From contig CAYZGR010000055.1 in the NCBI GenBank assembly GCA_964478125.1, positions 1-20,608 of the forward strand: a DNA stretch of 20,608 nt, read 5' to 3'. A program made the position numbers and the translations under genes. Below are positions 14,667-20,608 of this stretch, piece after piece (the first letter of the stretch is position 1; each line of letters starts with the position of its first letter). The notes beneath the pieces were generated by a model. That model saw nothing but the letters and a program-made list of their open reading frames with translations, made no database searches and was not told the DNA's origin. The stretch is from FW021-bin31 sp964478125 (GTDB taxonomy: Bacteria; Bacteroidota; Bacteroidia; Chitinophagales; Chitinophagaceae).

Positions 14667-15839
14667 ATGAGTCAGGAGCGCCATATCGTGCATTTGGATT
14701 TAGACACTTTTTTTGTGTCGGTAGAGCGATTGCGCCACCGGGAGCTGGCGGGGAAGCCCGTTCTGATAGGCGGTTTCTCCAATCGGGCAGTGGTGGCTTC
14801 CTGTAGCTACGAAGCCCGGAAGTTCGGCATCCACAGCGCTATGTCCATGCGCCTGGCCAGGCAGCTTTGCCCTCAGGCGATCGTGATACGGGGCGATCAT
14901 GAGGCCTATAGCCGTTTTTCCCGCATGGTAACGGAGATCATTGAAGAGCAGACGCCGGTGGTGGAAAAAGCCAGTATTGACGAGCATTACCTGGATATTT
15001 CAGGTATGGACCGGTTCTTTGGTTGCTGGAAATGGACACGGGAACTGCGGCAAAAGATCATCAAAGAAACCCGCTTGCCTATTTCTTTTGGTTTGTCTGT
15101 TAACAAAACCGTGTCCAAGATCGCCACTGGAGAGGCCAAACCCTTTGGCGAAAGGCTGGTGAGTGACGGTATGGAGAAAGCTTTCCTGGCGCCGCTCCCT
15201 ATCCGGAAGATCCCGATGGTGGGTCCCAAATATGCTATGCAGTTACGCAACATGGGCATCCGTAAAATTCATACGTTGCAGGAGATGGATCCGCACCTGA
15301 TACAACAGGTACTGGGAAAAAATGGCGCCGCTATCTGGAAAAAAGCCAACGGCATTGACCGTACGCCGGTATTGCCTTATTCCAAGCAAAAATCCATGAG
15401 CAAGGAAGAAACTTTTGAGAAAGATACCATTAACATGTTGCGGTTAAAAAAAGTTTTGGCCAGGATGGTGGATGGACTGGCCTTTGAACTCCGGAAGGAG
15501 GGCAAAGTAACAGGTTGCGTCAGCCTGAAGATTCGCTATTCCAACTTTGAAACTTTCAGCAGACAGCAGAAGATCGCTTACACCTGTTCGGATAAAATAT
15601 TGCTCGGAAAGATCCTGGATCTATTCCGGAAGCTATACTCCCGGCGTATGCTTATCCGATTGATTGGGGTGCGGCTTAGCGACCTGGTAACGGGCGGTTA
15701 CCAAATGGATCTATTTCATGATGTGGCTGCAGATCTGCATCTGATGGAAGCGATGGATGGGATAAGAGCGCGTTTTGGTGTGGAGAAGATCAGCCGGGGG
15801 ATCTGTTTTAAGGAGAAAGAGGAAGAAGAATGTTACTGA
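14667..15839 (+). CDS. dinB: Y-family DNA polymerase (DinB/UmuC-like)
   Basis: A 390-residue translesion DNA polymerase. Motifs: HLDLDTFFVSVE at residues 9-20 (catalytic Asp11, aromatic steric-gate FF), YEARKFGI (49-55), SIDEHYLD (103-110, with catalytic Asp105 and Glu106), then the little-finger domain and a C-terminal block IGVRLSDLVTGG. QMDLF at residues 346-350 matches the sliding-clamp-binding pentapeptide. The C-terminal block with RARFG resembles UmuC more than classic DinB. The usual SIDEAYLD Ala is His107 here. Unlike ImuB, it keeps the acidic catalytic residues, so it should be active. Its last 10 bases overlap the start of the next gene (ATGTTACTGA), which indicates translational coupling. 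Two palindromic operators precede it, so damage induction is likely. Confidence 0.93.
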   Translation: MSQERHIVHLDLDTFFVSVERLRHRELAGKPVLIGGFSNRAVVASCSYEARKFGIHSAMSMRLARQLCPQAIVIRGDHEAYSRFSRMVTEIIEEQTPVVEKASIDEHYLDISGMDRFFGCWKWTRELRQKIIKETRLPISFGLSVNKTVSKIATGEAKPFGERLVSDGMEKAFLAPLPIRKIPMVGPKYAMQLRNMGIRKIHTLQEMDPHLIQQVLGKNGAAIWKKANGIDRTPVLPYSKQKSMSKEETFEKDTINMLRLKKVLARMVDGLAFELRKEGKVTGCVSLKIRYSNFETFSRQQKIAYTCSDKILLGKILDLFRKLYSRRMLIRLIGVRLSDLVTGGYQMDLFHDVAADLHLMEAMDGIRARFGVEKISRGICFKEKEEEECY

Positions 15840-18766
15840 ACCTGCATAGCAATTACAGCCTCCGTTACGGTACGTTGAGCATTGAACAGCTTGTTCTCAA
15901 TATGCTCGCAGGCGGCTATGGCAGTGCGGTGCTGACGGATATTAACAACAGCGCTGCTACCCTGAACTTTATTAAAGCCTGTAAGGCCAAGAGATTGAAC
16001 GGACTGGCCGGGATGGAATACCGTAACGGGGATACCCTGCTTTATGTCGGTATTGCAAAAAACACGGATGGATTCCGGGAACTGAACGAGCTGATGACAG
16101 CCTGCAACCGGACCCAAACCGGATTACCCGGCAGGGCGCCGGAATTTCAGCAAGTCTTTGTGGTGTATCCTTTTGGGAAAATAGAACCGGAAGATCTTCG
16201 GGAAAATGAATTTATCGGCATCAAAGCCCATCAGCTCAATAAGATCATTTTTGCGCCAAAGAGGGATTTGGAAAAATATGTCCTTCTGCACCCGGTGAGT
16301 TTTGGCAGGCGGGATTACAAGCTGCACCGGCAGCTTCGGGCTATTGACCACAATCTGCTCATTTCACAGTTGGAACCCGGGCAATTTGCAGCAGCGGATG
16401 AATTCATGGTTTCCAGGGCGAAGCTGTTGAAAAGATTTGAACAGTTTCCCCGGCTGATTGCCAATACCCGGAAACTGCTTCGTCAGTGTTCCTTTGATTT
16501 CGATTTCGAAACCGTCCGGAACAAACAGACTTTTACCGGGAATTACTATGGGGATAAGGAACTTCTCTATAAATATGCCATGGAAGGGCTTTCCCGGCGC
16601 TATGATAAAAACGATAAGGGGGCCCGAGCGCGGGTACAGAAGGAGTTGGAGATTATCGACAACCTGAATTTTTCCGCATACTTCCTGATTACCGATGATA
16701 TTTGCCGTTATGCCCGTTCCAGAAACTTCCATTACATGGGCAGGGGCAGCGGGGCCAATTCCATCGTGGCCTATTGTCTGGGGATAACCGATGTGGATCC
16801 GATAGCGCTGGATTTATATTTTGAGCGGTTCCTGAATCCCAGGCGAAAAATACCTCCCGATTTGGATGTGGATTTTAGCTGGGCCGACCGGGATGAGGTA
16901 TACGATTATATTTTTCGCCGTTATAAAGCCGGCCATACCGCCCTGATGGGCGCCATGAGTACGTTTCATTCAAAGTCTATCCTCAGGGAACTGGGTAAAA
17001 TATATGGCCTGCCCAAAACGGAAATTGACCGGTTGATCCGGGCGCCGGCCGATATGTTGAACAAAAACGAGGTCACCGATATGATCCTGTCGGTGGGTGA
17101 GAATCTCCCGAAAGATTTTCCTAATCAGCGCACGGTCCATGCCTCCGGTATCCTGATCTCCGAACGGCCGCTCACTTGTTATTGTGCTTTGGATTATCCA
17201 CCTAAAGGAAGGCCTACGGCGCAGTTCAACATGTACACCGCGGAAGAGATCAACTTAGAAAAATTCGATATTCTTTCCCAGAGAGGTATTGGTCATATCA
17301 AAGACTGCCGGGCGCTCATTAAGCAAAACCGGGGCCGGGTCGTCCATACCGATAATCCAAAGCGTTTCTTCAAGGATGAAAAGATCGCCGCTCAATTAAA
17401 GTCAGCGAATACCATTGGCTGTTTTTATATCGAAAGTCCTGCTATGCGCCAGCTTTTGACGAAGTTGAAATGCGATAATTATCTGACACTGGTGGCCGCC
17501 AGTTCCATCATCCGTCCCGGCGTGGCTTTTTCCGGCATGATGAAAGCCTATATTGAAAGGCATCACGATCCCTCTAAAGTGTGTTACCCGCACCCGGTTT
17601 TTGAAGCGCAGCTCAAAGAAACTTACGGCATCATGGTCTATCAGGAGGATGTGATGAAAATCGGGCATCATTACGGCGGACTCGATCTGGCCGATGCGGA
17701 CATACTGCGCCGGATGATGAGCGCCAGGCGCATACCCGACGGAAAAATGCCGGCAATTAAAGAGAAGTTCTTTGCACACTGTAAAAAAATGCATTATTCT
17801 GAGCCGGTATCCCGGGAGATCTGGCGGCAGATGGAATCTTTTGCCGGCTATTCCTTTAATAAGGCCCATTCGGCTTCTTTTGCCGTGGAAAGCTATCAGA
17901 GCCTGTATTTGAAGACCTATTACCCTTTGGAATTTATGGTAGCGGTTTTAAACAATTATGGCGGCTTTTACCGGCGAAAGGTGTATGTAAACGAGGCCCG
18001 AAAGGCGGGTGGAAATATCTGCCTGCCCTGCGTGAATAAAAGTGCATACCAAACCACTATCGCGGGCAGGGCTATTTACCTCGGTTTCGACTGCCTGCTG
18101 AACCTTGAAAATAGCCTGGCACAACGCATTTCAGAAGAAAGAAAGCAAAACGGGGATTATACCGGGTTGGAGAATTTCATCCTGCGAACCGGCGCCGCAT
18201 TGGAGCAGGTGGCGGTACTCATTCGCTGCGGGGCATTCCGGTTTACCGGTACAGGAAAAAAGGAACTGTTATGGGAGGCGCATCTTTTGCTTTCCAGGGG
18301 GAAGAAGCAAACTTCCGATGTGTTGTTCGAAAGCATGAGCGCCAAACCGGCATTGCCGAAGCTGGAATCTTCGCTGTTGGAAGATCTTTATGATGAAATA
18401 GAGCTGATCGGTTTTCCGGTATCGGCCGGTATATTTGATTTGTTAAAAAGTAGCTACCGGGGAACGGCAATGGCGAAAGACCTGCCTAAACTGAAGGGGA
18501 GTAGCGTGCGGGTAGTGGCCGATTTTGTGTGCGATAAGCACGTGACAGCCAGAAATGGACAGCACATGAAGTTCGGAACCTTCTTTGATGCCCAAGGGGA
18601 TTTTATAGATACGGTGCATTTTCCATCACAGTTGAAGCAATATCCTTTAACGGGAAATGGGATTTACCTGATACAAGGCAAAGTAGTGCTGGACTTTGGA
18701 TGCCCGGCGATCGAGGTGGAAAAATGTGCTAAAATGAAGGTGAAGGCGGATCCGAGGAATGCATGA
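15830..18766 (+). CDS. dnaE: DnaE-type DNA polymerase III alpha, short form
   Basis: A 978-residue C-family polymerase, shorter than replicative DnaE (~1160). The PHP domain (residues ~1-200) starts NLHSNYSLRYGTLS and has TDINN where intact PHP sites have TDHxN; the HxH and DH metal ligands are thus partly lost and PHP activity is unlikely. The polymerase core is intact: GRGSGANSIVAYCLGITDVDP, then PPDLDVDF with Asp346 and Asp348, and FDILSQRGIG with Asp480 complete the catalytic triad. The end carries an OB-fold (SVRVVADFVCDKHV to IYLIQGKVV), and the tau-binding tail of replicative DnaE is absent. Length and context with a Y-family polymerase fit the error-prone DnaE2/ImuC role; it is not the replicative copy. 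Expressed from the same mRNA as dinB by overlap; 45 bp before the exonuclease gene. Confidence 0.93.
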   Translation: MLLNLHSNYSLRYGTLSIEQLVLNMLAGGYGSAVLTDINNSAATLNFIKACKAKRLNGLAGMEYRNGDTLLYVGIAKNTDGFRELNELMTACNRTQTGLPGRAPEFQQVFVVYPFGKIEPEDLRENEFIGIKAHQLNKIIFAPKRDLEKYVLLHPVSFGRRDYKLHRQLRAIDHNLLISQLEPGQFAAADEFMVSRAKLLKRFEQFPRLIANTRKLLRQCSFDFDFETVRNKQTFTGNYYGDKELLYKYAMEGLSRRYDKNDKGARARVQKELEIIDNLNFSAYFLITDDICRYARSRNFHYMGRGSGANSIVAYCLGITDVDPIALDLYFERFLNPRRKIPPDLDVDFSWADRDEVYDYIFRRYKAGHTALMGAMSTFHSKSILRELGKIYGLPKTEIDRLIRAPADMLNKNEVTDMILSVGENLPKDFPNQRTVHASGILISERPLTCYCALDYPPKGRPTAQFNMYTAEEINLEKFDILSQRGIGHIKDCRALIKQNRGRVVHTDNPKRFFKDEKIAAQLKSANTIGCFYIESPAMRQLLTKLKCDNYLTLVAASSIIRPGVAFSGMMKAYIERHHDPSKVCYPHPVFEAQLKETYGIMVYQEDVMKIGHHYGGLDLADADILRRMMSARRIPDGKMPAIKEKFFAHCKKMHYSEPVSREIWRQMESFAGYSFNKAHSASFAVESYQSLYLKTYYPLEFMVAVLNNYGGFYRRKVYVNEARKAGGNICLPCVNKSAYQTTIAGRAIYLGFDCLLNLENSLAQRISEERKQNGDYTGLENFILRTGAALEQVAVLIRCGAFRFTGTGKKELLWEAHLLLSRGKKQTSDVLFESMSAKPALPKLESSLLEDLYDEIELIGFPVSAGIFDLLKSSYRGTAMAKDLPKLKGSSVRVVADFVCDKHVTARNGQHMKFGTFFDAQGDFIDTVHFPSQLKQYPLTGNGIYLIQGKVVLDFGCPAIEVEKCAKMKVKADPRNA

Positions 18767-18811
18767 GATAAAACCGATAAAAATATAGCAGATACAACAG
18801 GATTATAAAAG

Positions 18812-20203
18812 ATGGAATACGCTATTGTAGATATAGAGACCACCGGCGGATATGCGGCAGGGGGCCACATCACAGAGATCGCTATTCGCATATTTGACGG
18901 CAGGAAGGTCACGGATCAATTTGATAGCCTGATCAGGCCGGAACGGAACATTCCCCTGTACATTACGGCATTGACGGGTATTGATAACGATATGGTATAT
19001 GACAGCCCGTTATTTGAAGAGGTGGCGGAGGAGGTATTGGCGCTGCTGCAAGGACGGATATTTGTCGCACACAATGTCAATTTTGACTATTCTTTTTTAA
19101 AATACCATTTGGAAGAGGCCGGATATAAATATACGGCACAAAAGCTCTGTACCGTCCGCATGGCCAGGAAAATAAAGCCGGGCTTACGCTCTTACAGCCT
19201 GGGGCCTCTTTGCGGGTCTTTGGCGATACCTCTTGAGAACCGGCACCGGGCAGGGGGCGATGCGGATGCCACCGTCATCTTGTTTAAAAAACTACTGGAA
19301 TGGGATATCCATGGGGCGACAGCCGCTATGTTGAAAAAAGGCAGCAAGGAACAACAATTGCCGCCTAATTTGCCTAAAGCGCATTTTGAGGCTTTACCGG
19401 AGAAGCCGGGCGTGTACTATTTCAGGGATGCAAAAGATAAAGTCCTTTATGTAGGAAAAGCAAAGAACATCCGGAAAAGAGTGGCGCAGCATTTTACCGG
19501 CCATAATCCCCATCCGAAACGGCAAAATTTTATGCGGGAGGTGTATGCTGTTGATTTTGAATTATGCGGTACCGAGTTGATGGCCTTCATTTTAGAATGC
19601 CTGGAGATCAAAAGGATCTGGCCCAAATACAATCGTGCTTTGAAAAAGTATGAACCCAAGTTTGGTCTGTTCTCTTATGAAGATCTTCTGGGTTATAAGC
19701 GTTTGTTCATTGGAAAATACAACAAGAGCCTGCTGCCCATACAAGTGTTTACCACGCGGGAAACCGGGATCAACAAGCTCTATGATCTTGTTAGGAGATT
19801 TGGCCTTTGCGCTTCCTTGTGTCGCCTGGGGAGCTGTGAAATATGCGATATGATGGATAAACGCACCGACCTGTTATGTTCAGCCAATGAACCGCCGGAA
19901 GTTTATAATGGGAAAGTGGATCAGGCATTATCCTATTTAAAAGAAGATATGCCGGGTTTTTATATCATGGATAAAGGAAGAAATAAAAATGAAAAAAGCT
20001 GTATTTGGGTAGAACAGGGTAACTTTTACGGAATGGGTTATATCGATAATTCCGAAGATATTCGCGCTCCCGAAGATATCAAAGACCGGTTGACCGCGTA
20101 CGTGGGGAATCATTATATTATGCAGCTGATCCTTTCGTTTGTGTGTAAAAATCCGGGGAAAGTGTTTAAATTTAGAAATTATCATTATAATTTTGATGCT
20201 TGA
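18812..20203 (+). CDS. DEDDh exonuclease fused to GIY-YIG nuclease
   Basis: A 463-residue protein with two nuclease domains. Residues ~1-165 form a DnaQ/epsilon-like DEDDh 3'-5' exonuclease: DIETTGG (Asp7, Glu9), VAHNVNFDYSFL (Asp92) and HRAGGDAD (His145, Asp150), all catalytic residues present. Residues ~197-275 form a UvrC/Cho-type GIY-YIG domain: GVYYF, VLYVGKAKNIRKRV and FILECLEIKRIWPKYN with the catalytic Glu262. The remaining ~190 residues have a Cys cluster (333, 337, 342, 345, 356) near where Cho and UvrC carry theirs. It lies 45 bp after the polymerase gene and is probably co-transcribed. It may trim and nick at lesions, or proofread for the DnaE-type enzyme, which has no intact PHP site; both are inference. 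The fusion itself is known in Bacteroidota. Confidence 0.92.
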   Translation: MEYAIVDIETTGGYAAGGHITEIAIRIFDGRKVTDQFDSLIRPERNIPLYITALTGIDNDMVYDSPLFEEVAEEVLALLQGRIFVAHNVNFDYSFLKYHLEEAGYKYTAQKLCTVRMARKIKPGLRSYSLGPLCGSLAIPLENRHRAGGDADATVILFKKLLEWDIHGATAAMLKKGSKEQQLPPNLPKAHFEALPEKPGVYYFRDAKDKVLYVGKAKNIRKRVAQHFTGHNPHPKRQNFMREVYAVDFELCGTELMAFILECLEIKRIWPKYNRALKKYEPKFGLFSYEDLLGYKRLFIGKYNKSLLPIQVFTTRETGINKLYDLVRRFGLCASLCRLGSCEICDMMDKRTDLLCSANEPPEVYNGKVDQALSYLKEDMPGFYIMDKGRNKNEKSCIWVEQGNFYGMGYIDNSEDIRAPEDIKDRLTAYVGNHYIMQLILSFVCKNPGKVFKFRNYHYNFDA

Positions 20204-20254
20204 GATGTATCAATCCTTCTTTGTTTTTATAAATGGAAGAAAAAATAATATATT

Positions 20255-20494
20255 ATGATCCTACTATCTATCCTCATTCCCGGGCTTTCATTTTTACTCC
20301 GGGGTAAGATCCTTAGCGCTATCCTGGCTTTTGTTCTCCAGGGAATAGCGATATTTACTTTTATGTTCTTTGGTATTGGAGCGTTGCTCTGGATCATTCT
20401 GGCGGTTTGGGCCATCGTGTCTTATAACAATGCAAAAAATGAAAAGCGGCACCGGGAAACGATCCAGGCTTTAAGAGAGGAACGGGCCAGGTAG
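20255..20494 (+). CDS. small two-helix membrane protein
   Basis: A 79-residue protein with two hydrophobic stretches (about residues 2-14 joined through RGK to 19-38, and 40-57) and a charged, basic C-terminal tail (NNAKNEKRHRETIQALREERAR) that should lie in the cytoplasm. It resembles small inner-membrane proteins without known function; similarity to YqaE/Pmp3 is only general. The start follows 51 bp after the exonuclease gene, so it could be the last gene of that unit, but nothing links it to DNA repair. It is likely a true gene because the hydrophobic and charged parts are well organised; function unknown. Confidence 0.7.
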   Translation: MILLSILIPGLSFLLRGKILSAILAFVLQGIAIFTFMFFGIGALLWIILAVWAIVSYNNAKNEKRHRETIQALREERAR

Positions 20495-20608
20495 AATAGC
20501 AGGTGAACAAGAGCATATCTACTTGCATGCAGGTCCACTGTGCGCTTATTACATTTGTTTGGCTGATGTCTCATGGGCTGTCTGCATGAAGGCGGTTTTG
20601 GAAAGGGG

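Noticed and set aside
14700..14987. Open frames on the minus strand opposite dinB and dnaE (also 15833-16117, 17402-17869)
   Set aside because: They lie fully inside well-supported genes on the other strand and show no domain features.
20495..20608. Search for the start of another gene at the right end
   Set aside because: No open frame with a recognisable start or motif; the last 114 bases are left without a call.

Overview
The window looks like chromosomal accessory DNA of a Bacteroidota bacterium, most likely near the Chitinophagaceae. The support is indirect: a collagen-like Gly-X-Y lipoprotein, a conjugative-transposon TraM remnant of the Bacteroidetes type, a DUF4242 domain joined to an AraC domain, few Shine-Dalgarno sequences, one good TAnnTTTG -7 box, and a DinB/DnaE/exonuclease cassette of the kind found in this phylum. 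No rRNA, tRNA or CRISPR array was seen.

Layout. (1) 48-3292, minus strand: a three-domain AraC regulator, an FAD-linked (PCMH/BBE-type) oxidoreductase and a collagen-like lipoprotein, closely spaced and probably one transcription unit. (2) 3293-4711: a graveyard of broken genes. It holds a plus-strand traM start (and perhaps the end of traL) from a conjugative transposon, joined tail to tail with a minus-strand PHB-depolymerase-like esterase that carries an in-frame stop, followed by the first ~30 codons of a SnoaL-like protein ending in a 21-bp tandem repeat. (3) 4712-8845, minus strand: two short-chain dehydrogenases, an NmrA-type reductase, an AraC regulator and an SRPBCC protein, with a decayed double-hairpin repeat between the two dehydrogenases. 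(4) 8846-10084: a VOC protein between spacers, one of which holds a transposase remnant. (5) 10085-14060: a minus-strand amine oxidase, chromate transporter and GNAT acetyltransferase, divergent from an AraC regulator. (6) 14061-14666: a spacer with the C-terminal remnant of a RAYT/IS200-like transposase, then a pair of near-identical palindromic operators. (7) 14667-20203, plus strand: Y-family polymerase, short DnaE-type polymerase, and a DEDDh exonuclease fused to a GIY-YIG nuclease. (8) A small two-helix membrane protein, then 114 bases without a visible gene.

How it works together. Region 7 is the most interesting intact system. It appears to be a damage-inducible translesion cassette: a UmuC/DinB-like polymerase with a clamp-binding motif is translationally coupled to a DnaE-type polymerase whose PHP site is degenerate, and is followed by a separate DEDDh exonuclease that also carries a UvrC/Cho-like nicking domain. 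Two TACTAA-N5-TTAGTA palindromes, 22 bp apart centre to centre, sit directly before it and probably bind a dimeric repressor that is not encoded here. Regions 1, 3 and 5 are small redox or detoxification units, each with its own AraC regulator. Two transposase remnants, a two-hairpin repeat, an in-frame palindromic insertion in the NmrA gene and the TraM remnant show repeated mobile-element traffic.
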